DNA from: CAXBES01 sp963974915
Lineage (GTDB): Bacteria > Bacteroidota > Bacteroidia > Flavobacteriales > Flavobacteriaceae
Assembly (NCBI GenBank): GCA_963974915.1
Contig: CAXBES010000003.1
Span: forward strand, 1-64,000
Direction of reading: 5' to 3'
Length of the DNA: 64,000 nt
The notes under the pieces were generated by a model that searched no databases, was not told the DNA's origin, and was given only the letters and a program-made list of their open reading frames with translations. Positions 41,152-49,485 of the stretch are shown here, piece by piece. The position numbers and the translations under genes were made by a program. Each line of letters begins with the position of its first letter. Position 1 is the stretch's first letter.

Positions 41152-41784
41152 ATGACTTCAACGAAAACAACCGTATTTCAAAATATTGACCACTTGGTTA
41201 AAGGTCTTAAGCCCGAAACTATTTCTAACGAACGTAAAGACAGTTTAAATCCGCTAATTGAATTTATTCAGGCAAAACTGGATAGCAACCAGGAAATTCG
41301 AATCAATTTTATATGTACTCATAACTCCAGAAGGAGTCATTTATCTCAGGTCTGGGCTCAGACTTTAGCTCATATTTTCAAAATTAAGAATGTAAGCTGC
41401 TATTCGGGTGGTACAGAAAATACAGCGCTTTTCCCAATGGTTGCCAAAACCTTGGAAAATTCGGGGTTCGAGGTTAAAACACTTTCAAGCGGCAAAAATC
41501 CCGTTTATAGCATCAAATATGCGGAAAATGAGCACCCCATAATAGGATTCTCTAAAAAAATGGATGATTCCTTTAATCCGAAATCCAATTTTGCAGCCGT
41601 TATGACCTGTGATTCGGCAAACGAAGCCTGTCCCTTCGTTCCCGGCGCCGAAAAGCGTATTCCTATTACCTACGAAGATCCTAAAATCTTTGATAACACC
41701 CCTCAACAAGCCGAAAAATATAATGAGAGAAGTCTGCAAATCGCAACCGAACTATTTTATATTTTCTCTCAGGTAAATTCTTAA
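41152..41784 (+). CDS. arsC: arsenate reductase-like low-molecular-weight phosphatase family protein
   Basis: A 210-residue enzyme of the low-molecular-weight protein tyrosine phosphatase fold, in the group that includes thioredoxin-linked arsenate reductases. The P-loop is ICTHNSRRSHLSQ (CX5R), preceded by strand IRINF. The C-terminal acid motif is in ITYEDPKIFD (DP). Two additional Cys (MTCDSANEACPFVPG) may form the redox relay that recycles the enzyme. The N-terminal 45 residues are an extra segment compared with classical ArsC. It would reduce arsenate to arsenite for the efflux pump encoded next. Confidence 0.8.
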   Translation: MTSTKTTVFQNIDHLVKGLKPETISNERKDSLNPLIEFIQAKLDSNQEIRINFICTHNSRRSHLSQVWAQTLAHIFKIKNVSCYSGGTENTALFPMVAKTLENSGFEVKTLSSGKNPVYSIKYAENEHPIIGFSKKMDDSFNPKSNFAAVMTCDSANEACPFVPGAEKRIPITYEDPKIFDNTPQQAEKYNERSLQIATELFYIFSQVNS

Positions 41785-41794
41785 AAAAATAGCC

Positions 41795-42835
41795 ATGAAA
41801 AAATTAAGCTTTCTAGATAATTATCTTACCATCTGGATCTTTTTAGCAATGCTGATAGGTGTAGGTATTGGATATTTTTATCCGTCGTTTCCCGAAATAG
41901 TAGATTCATTTAGCAGTGGTTCAACAAATATTCCCATTTCGATAGGGTTAATTCTGATGATGTACCCACCCTTGGCGAAAGTCAATTATTCATTATTGCC
42001 AAGTGTTTTCAGAAATACGAAGATCCTCTCCATTTCTTTAATCCTGAATTGGATTATAGGTCCCATCTTAATGTTCGTGCTTGCGATTACGTTCTTAAGG
42101 GATTATCCCGAATATATGGTCGGGCTCATCCTAATTGGGTTGGCAAGGTGTATTGCGATGGTTTTGGTATGGAACGACCTGGCAGAGGGTAGCAGCGAAT
42201 ACGGGGCAGGGTTAGTCGCGTTAAATAGTATTTTTCAAGTATTCGCATACAGTTTCTATGCATGGATATTCATTACCGTACTCCCACCCTATTTTGGTTT
42301 TGAAGGTGCTATAGTCGATATTTCAATTGGAACAATTGCCGAGAGTGTTGCCATTTATTTAGGGATTCCGTTCCTAATGGGAATCTTAAGCCGTGTCTTT
42401 CTGGTGAAACTGAAAGGAGAAACTTGGTATAACGAAAAGTTCATTCCCGCAATTTCACCTTTAACTTTAATCGCATTGTTATTCACAATTGTAGTAATGT
42501 TTTCCCTCAAAGGAGAACTTATAGTTAAAATACCAATGGACGTGCTAATAATTACCATTCCGCTTCTAATATACTTTACACTAATGTTCATCATTGGGTT
42601 CTTCTTTACAAAAGCCATGGGAGCAGAATACGACAAAACAGCTTCGGTAGCATTTACCGCTGCAGGTAATAATTTCGAACTCGCGATCGCTGTTGCAATT
42701 GCTGTTTTCGGATTAAACTCCGGACAAGCCTTTGCCGGGGTCATTGGTCCGTTAGTAGAAGTTCCGGCATTAATTTTTCTGGTGCGTGTTTCGTTTTGGC
42801 TTCGGAAAAAGTACTTCAAAAAGAGCATGGTGTAA
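41795..42835 (+). CDS. acr3: ACR3 family arsenite efflux transporter
   Basis: A 346-residue inner-membrane transporter of the ACR3 family, with ten hydrophobic helices. The family hallmark with the functionally required cysteine is GLARCIAMVLVWNDLAEG in helix 4, and the conserved glutamate region FTAAGNNFELAIAVAIAVFG lies in helix 9. It exports arsenite by proton antiport. It is the last gene of the ars operon, 10 bp after arsC. Confidence 0.9.
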   Translation: MKKLSFLDNYLTIWIFLAMLIGVGIGYFYPSFPEIVDSFSSGSTNIPISIGLILMMYPPLAKVNYSLLPSVFRNTKILSISLILNWIIGPILMFVLAITFLRDYPEYMVGLILIGLARCIAMVLVWNDLAEGSSEYGAGLVALNSIFQVFAYSFYAWIFITVLPPYFGFEGAIVDISIGTIAESVAIYLGIPFLMGILSRVFLVKLKGETWYNEKFIPAISPLTLIALLFTIVVMFSLKGELIVKIPMDVLIITIPLLIYFTLMFIIGFFFTKAMGAEYDKTASVAFTAAGNNFELAIAVAIAVFGLNSGQAFAGVIGPLVEVPALIFLVRVSFWLRKKYFKKSMV

Positions 42836-42992
42836 CAGGTTTACCACCAGAGTTTTAGTTAAATTTTAGTGAATATTGTTTTGGTTTCTTCGGAAATATT
42901 AGATCAGAGTACTAAAATGGACGGTTTTCATTGTTGTAAATGGGTTTAGTCTTATAATTTTTCTATATTTATTTATTCTGAAACCTACGCAT

Positions 42993-43358
42993 ATGAAAAG
43001 CACGAGTCACCACGATGAGCGCATAGCGAACATGTCTTTTGGATCTGTTTATCCTCATTACGTCACAAAAGTTGAAAAAAAAGGCAGAACTAAAGAAGAA
43101 CTGCACCAAGTAATTGAGTGGCTTACCGGATATGATGAGAATAAGATTCACGAGTTAATAGCCCATAAAACAACCTTCGAATCATTCTTTAAAAATGCAT
43201 CATTAAACGAGAACACACATTTAATTAAAGGGGTCATCTGCGGTTACAGAGTGGAAGAAATTGAAAATAAATTGACTCGGGAAGTTAGATACTTAGACAA
43301 ACTGGTGGACGAATTAGCTAAGGGACGTAAAATGGAAAAGATACTCCGAGCACAATAA
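42993..43358 (+). CDS. DUF2200 family protein
   Basis: A 121-residue soluble protein of the DUF2200 family, recognised from IANMSFGSVYPHYVTKVEKKGRTKEEL and VIEWLTGYDENKI, followed by LIKGVICGYRVEEIE and the C-terminal helix LTREVRYLDKLVDELAKGRKMEKI. The function is unknown. It is cytoplasmic, by itself, and not obviously linked to the ars genes upstream. Confidence 0.85.
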   Translation: MKSTSHHDERIANMSFGSVYPHYVTKVEKKGRTKEELHQVIEWLTGYDENKIHELIAHKTTFESFFKNASLNENTHLIKGVICGYRVEEIENKLTREVRYLDKLVDELAKGRKMEKILRAQ

Positions 43359-43421
43359 AAAATACCGCTAAAGTTTATTTAGACCGACTTACATTAAACC
43401 ACGGATGTTTCCGAAGAAATC

Positions 43422-44597
43422 ATGAAATTCACCATAGTCATTTTCCTGTTACTTGTCATAACGAAAAGTCCGAATAATGATGATTCCCACGCCATAAAAG
43501 ACACCAACGAACTTCCTTTTGAGCTTATAAAAGAAAAAGTCATTGTACCGGTTGAAATTAATGGGATGAGTTACAAATTCCTTTTAGATACCGGTGGGAT
43601 CTTTGAAATTTCGCAAGGGCTACAAAACGAGTTTAACTTTGATAAAACCTCCACCACCACGATCATTGATATCAATAGGAATGAAATTGAACTAAATACT
43701 GTGGTTGTACCCGAAATAAAGCTGGGCAATTGGACTTTTAGTAATAGAAAGGCGATTGTTAGCGATCTTCCTCATAAATATCCTTACAGCTGTTTTGATC
43801 TGGACGGAATGATTGGAAGGGATTTTTTCGACGACGTGATCTTACAGTTTGATCATGCTTCAGGTACATTTAGAATGACTGACGACATAAAGGCTCTTTC
43901 TTTCGATAAAGCTAACAGGACGAAGCTAAAATTTAGTAAGAGGGGCTTGCCGGAGTTCAAAGTAACCATAGATGGCAAATCCGAGTTCATTGAATTCGAT
44001 TCCGGATCGGGCGATCTTTACAGTCCGAAAACAGAAGAAGTCGAAAAAAGACAAGTTAGAAACGGTAACACAAAACTCCTTGAATTTGAAGGACAGTTTT
44101 CCTTTGGTGTAACCATGGATGATATTAAGAATTCAACCAGATACATGGAAAAGATTGAGCGTCTGGAAATCGCAAATACAACTTTTAATAACTTTTATTC
44201 TCAGTTTTCGAAGGCAAGTGCGCCAAGAATTGGCGCTGCCATTTTAAAATATGGAAAACTAACGCTGGATTATAAAAGCGGATGGTTTTATTTCAGTCCG
44301 TATTCTAAATCACCTAAAATGGTTAGGTATGAGACCTTCGGATTCGACATCGCAATTATCGATGGAAATTATGTAGTAAAATATGTTCTTGTCGATTCGG
44401 AAGCCGAGAAACTTGGACTGCGTCCCGGAAGCAAAATATTAATGATAAACAATTTTTCAACTAAGGAGCGCAATTTTGATTGTGAAGGCTATTTGAATGG
44501 GTATTCTTTTAACGATAAACCGACTATAGAGATCATGTTCTTAGACATTTCAGAAGAAGAAAAAACTATTATTTTACATAAAACAGCACATAATTAA
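43422..44597 (+). CDS. retropepsin-like aspartic protease with PDZ domain
   Basis: A 391-residue protein. After a short hydrophobic start (FTIVIFLLLVI, residues about 3-13) come two retropepsin half-domains: the first has FLLDTGG (about residues 52-58), the second FIEFDSGSGD (about 189-198). Together they would make a single-chain pepsin-like active site. A C-terminal PDZ domain (about 300-385) contains YVLVDSEAEKLGLRPGSKILMINN. The protein is likely periplasmic. The substitutions DTGG and DSGS fit active retropepsins. Substrate unknown. Confidence 0.75.
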   Translation: MKFTIVIFLLLVITKSPNNDDSHAIKDTNELPFELIKEKVIVPVEINGMSYKFLLDTGGIFEISQGLQNEFNFDKTSTTTIIDINRNEIELNTVVVPEIKLGNWTFSNRKAIVSDLPHKYPYSCFDLDGMIGRDFFDDVILQFDHASGTFRMTDDIKALSFDKANRTKLKFSKRGLPEFKVTIDGKSEFIEFDSGSGDLYSPKTEEVEKRQVRNGNTKLLEFEGQFSFGVTMDDIKNSTRYMEKIERLEIANTTFNNFYSQFSKASAPRIGAAILKYGKLTLDYKSGWFYFSPYSKSPKMVRYETFGFDIAIIDGNYVVKYVLVDSEAEKLGLRPGSKILMINNFSTKERNFDCEGYLNGYSFNDKPTIEIMFLDISEEEKTIILHKTAHN

Positions 44598-44639
44598 TTC
44601 TTAACTTCACTCCAATAAGCTGCTCACAATTAGAGCAAA

Positions 44640-44647
44640 TATATTTG
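44640..44647 (+). promoter_or_regulatory. -7 element TATATTTG
   Basis: An exact match to TAnnTTTG, 22 bp before the start of the small membrane protein gene. Confidence 0.5.
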
Positions 44648-44669
44648 TAAAAGTTAATTATTAAAAAAA

Positions 44670-44957
44670 ATGAGTAAACCGATAAAAAGATCCGGGCTAA
44701 TTATGAGTATAGCTTTACTTAATTTACTCATTCCTCTACTGGCAATGCAATTTACCAGCGAAGTGAATTGGGGTCCGGGAGATTTTCTGGTTGCCGGGAT
44801 CCTCTTAATTGGTCTGGGATTTTGTGTCGAGCTTATGTTGAGAAAAAAGCAAACCAAAACCAAGATAGCTCTTGGATTAGGCATTTTCCTTATCCTACTT
44901 CTTATTTGGATCGAAATGGCGGTCGGCATATTTGGCACACCCATAAGCGGCACATAG
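44670..44957 (+). CDS. hypothetical small membrane protein
   Basis: A 95-residue membrane protein with three hydrophobic helices (about residues 9-27, 36-55, 65-87). After the second helix a basic patch (RKKQTKTK) marks the cytoplasmic side. I know no family name; similar three-helix proteins are found throughout Flavobacteriaceae. Its own promoter element lies just upstream. A longer ORF on the opposite strand is a shadow with no signal, start context or composition to support it. Confidence 0.65.
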   Translation: MSKPIKRSGLIMSIALLNLLIPLLAMQFTSEVNWGPGDFLVAGILLIGLGFCVELMLRKKQTKTKIALGLGIFLILLLIWIEMAVGIFGTPISGT

Positions 44958-45154
44958 GTTTCAATTAAACGCTCACTTTCTCTTACTTCGGAAAGGTACA
45001 AACGTACATGAAAGTTTGCTACGATTATTTACTCTTGGTCGCAAACGGCTTGACTATTCCAGCTCCTTCCCTATTAGCCGAAAAATATTCTTAATTTTAT
45101 GTATCCTTTTATGTATTTCCGGGTCTACTCTGTGAACTCTAAAATATAAATGTT

Positions 45155-45268
45155 ATGAATATTTGTAAATGTACCAACTGTGATTGCACTGTGTGTAACT
45201 GTACAAATTGTATGGATAATAACTGCGAATGTGCAAAATGCGAATGTGATAAATGTGATTGTTGTTAA
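45155..45268 (+). CDS. metallothionein-like Cys-rich peptide (37 residues)
   Basis: A short gene with 14 cysteines in 37 residues: after MNI the pattern is CKC-xx-CDC-xx-CNC-xx-C, then xxxx-CEC-xx-CEC-xx-CDCC. The regular CxC-xx-CxC spacing is the hallmark of metallothioneins and other thiolate-cluster peptides, although I recognise no known family. There is no signal peptide, so it would act in the cytoplasm, presumably binding soft metals such as Cu, Zn or Cd. It is followed at once by a hairpin and then by a sigma-factor gene whose product has a Cys-rich tail. Codon use and lack of stop interruptions support a real gene. Confidence 0.6.
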   Translation: MNICKCTNCDCTVCNCTNCMDNNCECAKCECDKCDCC

Positions 45269-45274
45269 ATAAAT

Positions 45275-45300
45275 AAGGGTTGGCTTTTGGGCCAATCCCT
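45275..45300 (+). terminator. hairpin between Cys-rich peptide and SigZ gene
   Basis: AGGGTTGGC pairs with GCCAATCCCT (one bulge) around TTTTGG, followed by ATTATAATTTC. It may terminate or attenuate transcription from the Cys-rich peptide into the sigma-factor gene, which starts 16 bp further. Confidence 0.5.
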
Positions 45301-45315
45301 ATTATAATTTCGAAA

Positions 45316-45840
45316 ATGGAAACTCAAAAAATTTGGAATCGTTTTAACGATGAGCTCTATTTCTATATTCTCAAAAAAGTAAAAGATAAAAATGCTGCAA
45401 ATGATGTATTTCAGAACACCTTTCTAAAAATTCATAAAAACCTACATCAATTAAAAGACAAATCTAAAGTTAAAGCCTGGGTTTTTCAGATCGCGCGTAA
45501 TGAAATAAATAATTATTTTAATACGGAGTCTAAGTATAGCGTACAAGTGAAAGACGTTGACGAAGATATTTCAGAAAAACAAAACGAAATATGCTGCTTC
45601 GACAAGTTTATAGACGATCTCCCCAACCAATACAAAGAAGTAATTGAATTAGTCTATACACAAGGAAACAAACAATCTGAAGCTGCGAAAATACTCAATA
45701 TTAGTCTTCACAACGTAAAAGCGAGAATACGTCGTGGCAAATCCCTTCTAAAAAAGAACTTCAACGAATGCTGTAACTACGAATTTGATGTAAATGGCAA
45801 ATTAAAAGGAGAGCCAAATTGCCCTAAATGCGATAAATAA
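45316..45840 (+). CDS. sigZ: ECF-type RNA polymerase sigma factor, SigZ-like, with Cys-rich tail
   Basis: A 174-residue sigma factor. Region 2 is NAANDVFQNTFLKIHKNLHQL and VFQIARNEINNYF, region 4 is LPNQYKEVIELVYTQGNKQSEAAKILN...NVKARIRRGKSLLKKNF. The end is NECCNYEFDVNGKLKGEPNCPKC, with five cysteines (one pair CC, one CPKC), as in SigZ proteins of Bacteroidota. The tail may sense metal or redox state. The start METQKIW at 45316 is preferred over an upstream TTG lying in the hairpin. It follows the Cys-rich peptide in the same direction; no anti-sigma gene is adjacent. Confidence 0.8.
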   Translation: METQKIWNRFNDELYFYILKKVKDKNAANDVFQNTFLKIHKNLHQLKDKSKVKAWVFQIARNEINNYFNTESKYSVQVKDVDEDISEKQNEICCFDKFIDDLPNQYKEVIELVYTQGNKQSEAAKILNISLHNVKARIRRGKSLLKKNFNECCNYEFDVNGKLKGEPNCPKCDK

Positions 45841-45845
45841 TATAA

Positions 45846-45876
45846 TTGAATAGCGTTTTTATATTCATTAAATTTG
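45846..45876 (+). promoter_or_regulatory. full Bacteroidota promoter
   Basis: TTG at 45846-45848 and TAAATTTG at 45869-45876 are separated by 20 bases, an exact match to the consensus, 26 bp before the DUF1801 start. Confidence 0.65.
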
Positions 45877-45902
45877 TTCTTAGATCATAGAACAAATAAT
45901 GA

Positions 45903-46322
45903 ATGGAACTAACTACCGATCCGAAGGTTAAAGAGGTATTTGCTAAATACCCTGACCACGTATTGCGTAAAATGAATCATTTAAGGTCGCTGATCTTAAC
46001 GGCTGCCGATGAAATTAACGGACTCGATAGACTGGAAGAAACATTAAAATGGGGTGAGCCTAGCTTTGTGACTAAAAAAGGAAGCACGCTACGAATTGAT
46101 TGGAAGGCAAAATCTCCAGATCAATACGCAATGTACTTTAGCTGCTCAACAAAATTAATTGCAACGTTTAGAATATTATTTAAAAACGAATTAGATTTTG
46201 AAGGAAATAGAGCGATTCTATTTAAATTAAAGGAAAAAGTCCCGGATGAAGTGATTAAAAAATGTGTGACAATGGCACTTACGTATCACAACATTAAACA
46301 CCTTCCTCTCTTAGGATCTTAA
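45903..46322 (+). CDS. DUF1801 family protein
   Basis: A 139-residue DUF1801 (YdhG-like) protein. Signature elements are LIL...EINGLDRLEETLKWGEPSFVTKKGSTLRIDWK and the C-terminal VIKKCVTMALTYHNIKHLPLLG. The family has a small alpha/beta fold of unknown function. It has its own consensus promoter and is followed after 17 bp by marC, so it may head a short transcript. Confidence 0.8.
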   Translation: MELTTDPKVKEVFAKYPDHVLRKMNHLRSLILTAADEINGLDRLEETLKWGEPSFVTKKGSTLRIDWKAKSPDQYAMYFSCSTKLIATFRILFKNELDFEGNRAILFKLKEKVPDEVIKKCVTMALTYHNIKHLPLLGS

Positions 46323-46339
46323 AACTAATTTGAAATTAA

Positions 46340-46957
46340 ATGTTTACAGAAATATTTACCAAAGTACTTTTCTTGATTGCAGTAATTGACCCCCTCGGTT
46401 CTGTTCCTGTATACCTGGAAGCGACAAAAAAATTAAAAGAGAAACATAAAAAAAAGGTAGCGATAAGCGCTTCGGTTGTTGCATTTTTTGTTTTGCTGTT
46501 CTTTATTGTTGTCGGACAAATTATTCTGGAAGGAATGGACGTTACACTCGACGCCTTCCAAATATCCGGAGGTGTTATCCTGTTTCTTTTTGCTCTAACA
46601 ATGATCTTTGGCGATGGAAAAGTAGAATCTGAAAAACATTTAATAACCGATTATAAACACGTTACTATTTTTCCGGTAGCCATCCCATCTATAGCCTCAC
46701 CCGGTGCTATCATGGCTGTTGTATTACTTACAGACAACCATTTATACACTTTTGAACAACAAACTATGACCGCTATTCTTGTGCTTGTGGTAGTAGTATT
46801 AACCATGCTGGTATTACTTGCGGCTAACTTCGTTCAGAAACGTATTGGTGAATACGGAATCATTGTAATTAGTAAGATCATGGGATTGATCTTAGCGTCT
46901 TATGCTGTTCAGAGTATTTTAAGCGGTTTAAAAGACTTTTTCGTAGTTTTAAAATAG
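46340..46957 (+). CDS. MarC family integral membrane protein
   Basis: A 205-residue membrane protein of the MarC/YchE family (UPF0056), with six hydrophobic helices. Family landmarks are LIAVIDPLGSVPVYLEATK in helix 1, FQISGGVILFLFALTMIFG in helix 3 and FPVAIPSIASPGAIMAVVLLTD in helix 4. The family was once linked to multiple antibiotic resistance, but that role is not supported. It lies between DUF1801 and DUF4256 with gaps of 17 and 6 bp, so an operon is likely. Confidence 0.85.
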   Translation: MFTEIFTKVLFLIAVIDPLGSVPVYLEATKKLKEKHKKKVAISASVVAFFVLLFFIVVGQIILEGMDVTLDAFQISGGVILFLFALTMIFGDGKVESEKHLITDYKHVTIFPVAIPSIASPGAIMAVVLLTDNHLYTFEQQTMTAILVLVVVVLTMLVLLAANFVQKRIGEYGIIVISKIMGLILASYAVQSILSGLKDFFVVLK

Positions 46958-46963
46958 GAGGAC

Positions 46964-47527
46964 ATGAATAATAAACATGAATTATCATCACAACAAAGTG
47001 AGGAACTATTAAACTCTTTAAAACACCGGTTTGAGCAAAATATGAAGCGTCATAAAGACCTTCATTGGACTAAACTGGAACAGAAACTGAGCGCCAATCC
47101 AAAAAAACTATTGAGCTTATTTAAAATGGAAGAATCGGGAGGGGAACCAGATGTGATAGATCATGATACAGATACAGATGAATATTTATTTTTCGACTGT
47201 TCTTCTGAAAGTCCTAAGGGACGAAGAAGTGTGTGCTATGATAAGGCCGCTTTGGAAGCCAGAAAAAAGTTCAAGCCTAAACACAGTGCCTGTGAAATGG
47301 CAAAAGAAATGGGGATTCAACTATTAACCGAATCAGAATACAGAAAACTTCAGGAACTTGGAGATTTCGACACTAAAACTTCGAGTTGGATCGCTACGCC
47401 TTCAGAAATTAGAGACCTGGGAGGTGCGTTATTTGGCGATTTTAGGTTTAATACTGTATTTATATATCACAACGGAGCAGAATCGTATTACGCAGCAAGA
47501 GGATTTAGAGGCTCACTAAAAGTTTAA
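46964..47527 (+). CDS. DUF4256 family protein
   Basis: A 187-residue soluble protein of the DUF4256 family: LLNSLKHRFEQNMKRH...GLxW-type start, then MEESGGEPDVI, FFDCSSESPKGRRSVCYD, MGIQLLTESEYRKLQELG and the C-terminal GDFRFNTVFIYHNGAESYYAARGFRG. Its function is unknown. It starts 6 bp after marC and ends 1 bp before the next gene, so it is part of one operon with both. Confidence 0.8.
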   Translation: MNNKHELSSQQSEELLNSLKHRFEQNMKRHKDLHWTKLEQKLSANPKKLLSLFKMEESGGEPDVIDHDTDTDEYLFFDCSSESPKGRRSVCYDKAALEARKKFKPKHSACEMAKEMGIQLLTESEYRKLQELGDFDTKTSSWIATPSEIRDLGGALFGDFRFNTVFIYHNGAESYYAARGFRGSLKV

Positions 47528-47528
47528 T

Positions 47529-48536
47529 ATGAAAAGACCAATTAAGAAGGTGAATCCTCGCATTAAAAAAGAACTGCTTAGATTGATATTAGCTTTACTC
47601 GTAATTGTATTAACGGTAAGTTGTAATTCAAGATCTTCTTTATCAACACCTAGTTTAGGTAACTCACCCAGCCAACCGGAACTATTCTGGGAAGGTTTTA
47701 TTTCTACTCAGTATTACGAACGTGATATTGCTATCTCAAAAACGGGTAATGAAATTATTTACACTTTGGGAGATTACAAGCAAACCAAACGAGCATTGGT
47801 AAGTACAAAACTGCTTAATGGAGAATGGAGTGCACCAGAAATCTTGGGGTTTTCAGGAGAATATCAGGATATCGAACCTTTTCTCTCGCAAAATGACAAC
47901 CGTTTGTATTTTGCTTCTAACCGTCCTTTGCATAATACCGATGAGAGTAATGATTATAACCTGTGGTACAGTGAAAGACAAAATGGCGAATGGTCTTCAC
48001 CTGTAGCATTAGACACCATAATTAATACCGAAGGAGATGAGTTTTATCCTTCGCTTAGCGAGAATGGGAACCTTTATTTTACCGCAAGTAAACCAACGGG
48101 AATAGGTTCCGAAGATATATTTATGTCTAAATATATAAACCACTCGTACATGACGCCGGTGGTTCTTGATTCTGCTATCAACACCAAAACCTTCGAATTC
48201 AATGCGTATGTGAGTCCGAAGGAAGACCTGCTCATCTTCAGCTCATATGGAAGAAAAGACGATATGGGCGGTAGTGACTTGTACTATAGTGTAAAAAATG
48301 CACAAGGAAATTGGAAAGAAGCTAAAAACATGGGACCCACAATAAATTCGGATAAACTGGACTTTTGTCCGTTTATAGATTGGGAGCGCAATAATTTTTA
48401 TTTCACCAGTGAACGCATTATTTCCGAAGAAAGCATAATTTCAAGTGTAGATGAGTTAAAAGCTTCGGCAAACAGAACTCTTAACGGCTATGGAAATATT
48501 TTCAGAATTAGTCTGGACGAACTAAACTTAGACTAA
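47529..48536 (+). CDS. PD40 beta-propeller lipoprotein
   Basis: A 335-residue protein with an unusual N-terminus: basic residues 1-18, then a hydrophobic stretch ending in a lipobox (VLTVSC, Cys about 32). The rest is a TolB-like propeller with PD40/WD40-like repeats: SKTGNEIIYTLGDYKQ, SQNDNRLYFASNRPL, SENGNLYFTASKPTG, SPKEDLLIFSSYGRKD. OmpA-linked relatives are common in Bacteroidota; the OmpA domain is missing here. It is the last gene of the DUF1801-MarC-DUF4256 run, starting 1 bp after DUF4256. Confidence 0.75.
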   Translation: MKRPIKKVNPRIKKELLRLILALLVIVLTVSCNSRSSLSTPSLGNSPSQPELFWEGFISTQYYERDIAISKTGNEIIYTLGDYKQTKRALVSTKLLNGEWSAPEILGFSGEYQDIEPFLSQNDNRLYFASNRPLHNTDESNDYNLWYSERQNGEWSSPVALDTIINTEGDEFYPSLSENGNLYFTASKPTGIGSEDIFMSKYINHSYMTPVVLDSAINTKTFEFNAYVSPKEDLLIFSSYGRKDDMGGSDLYYSVKNAQGNWKEAKNMGPTINSDKLDFCPFIDWERNNFYFTSERIISEESIISSVDELKASANRTLNGYGNIFRISLDELNLD

Positions 48537-48621
48537 TTTTTAAAATGATTTCTTCAGAAAAAATAGTAATAACAAAACTGCGTAACGTTCAATTTTAACC
48601 CCATAATTAGATTAAAATTTT

Positions 48622-49011
48622 ATGAATCATTCACCTACAAAATACTTTAACTTAATCATATTACTAAGTGGAATACTATTTATATCAAGTTGCAAGAATG
48701 AAAATGGGTTACCCGATCCTCTTGAAGCCGGGTGGAATAATGAAGCGGTGTGTGAAGTGTTAAAAGAAGATGCGAAAATAAGGGTGTTAAAATGTACATT
48801 CCCTCCGGGTGTTGGTCACGAAAAACATTATCATGACAGACATGTAGGATATACAATTTCCGGAAGTAAATTCAGGATTGAGGATACCACAGGCGTGAGA
48901 GAAGTTAATGTGCCAACGGGTTATACTTTTTCAAAGGATGAACGTACCTGGCATGAGGTGTTAAATGTTGGCGATAGCACTGCGGTCTTTCTAATCATTG
49001 AACCTAAGTAG
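48622..49011 (+). CDS. cupin-domain lipoprotein
   Basis: A 129-residue lipoprotein (lipobox FISSC, Cys about 24) with one cupin domain. Metal-ligand positions are visible in PPGVGHEKHYHDRHVGYTI (several His) and in TFSKDERTWHEVLNVGD (final His). The acidic residue of motif 1 is replaced by a His-rich stretch. It is likely bound to a membrane facing the periplasm. Single gene. Confidence 0.75.
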   Translation: MNHSPTKYFNLIILLSGILFISSCKNENGLPDPLEAGWNNEAVCEVLKEDAKIRVLKCTFPPGVGHEKHYHDRHVGYTISGSKFRIEDTTGVREVNVPTGYTFSKDERTWHEVLNVGDSTAVFLIIEPK

Positions 49012-49103
49012 TTCGGTTTTAAAGTAACTCGGGTTTTCTAAGGAAAAATCACTTCCGAAGAAAAACAGTATCTTTAATTATATAAATAAACAATTCTATC
49101 GTT

Positions 49104-49475
49104 ATGAAACTAGGGGTATTTTCTGTGAGTTTAAGTGTTAAAGATCTAAAAGCTTCAAAGGAGTTCTATGAAAAATTAGGATTTCAGGTTTTTGCCGGAG
49201 CGATGGATAAAAACTACCTGATCATGAAAAATGAACATTCACTTATTGGTTTATTTCAGGGAATGTTCGAGAACAATATTTTAACTTTCAATCCGGGTTG
49301 GGACAGCAATGCAAACACTATTGAAGATTTTGATGATGTAAGAAAGATTCAGAAACACCTGAAAGACAATCATATAAAACTAGAATCTGAAGCCGATGAA
49401 AACACACAAGGTCCGGCGAGTTTTGTGGTCCTAGATCCCGATGGGAATGCAATTTTGATAGACCAGCACGTTTAA
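49104..49475 (+). CDS. VOC superfamily protein
   Basis: A 123-residue VOC-fold protein. Its two halves are GVFSVSLSVKDLKASKEFYEKLGF and the C-terminal SFVVLDPDGNAILIDQHV. The VLDPDGN motif and the KxFYxxLGF helix are typical. Metal-binding His/Glu positions are incomplete, so an enzyme role is uncertain. It ends 10 bp before the LTA-synthase-like gene and may share a transcript with it. Confidence 0.75.
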   Translation: MKLGVFSVSLSVKDLKASKEFYEKLGFQVFAGAMDKNYLIMKNEHSLIGLFQGMFENNILTFNPGWDSNANTIEDFDDVRKIQKHLKDNHIKLESEADENTQGPASFVVLDPDGNAILIDQHV

Positions 49476-49485
49476 ACTACTACAT

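Noticed and set aside
44654..45001. 115-residue frame on the minus strand
   Set aside because: It lies opposite the three-helix membrane protein, has no signal or domain pattern, and its composition is that of an antisense frame.
45280..45315. Upstream TTG start for the SigZ-like protein
   Set aside because: It lies in the hairpin that follows the Cys-rich peptide; family members begin like METQKIW.
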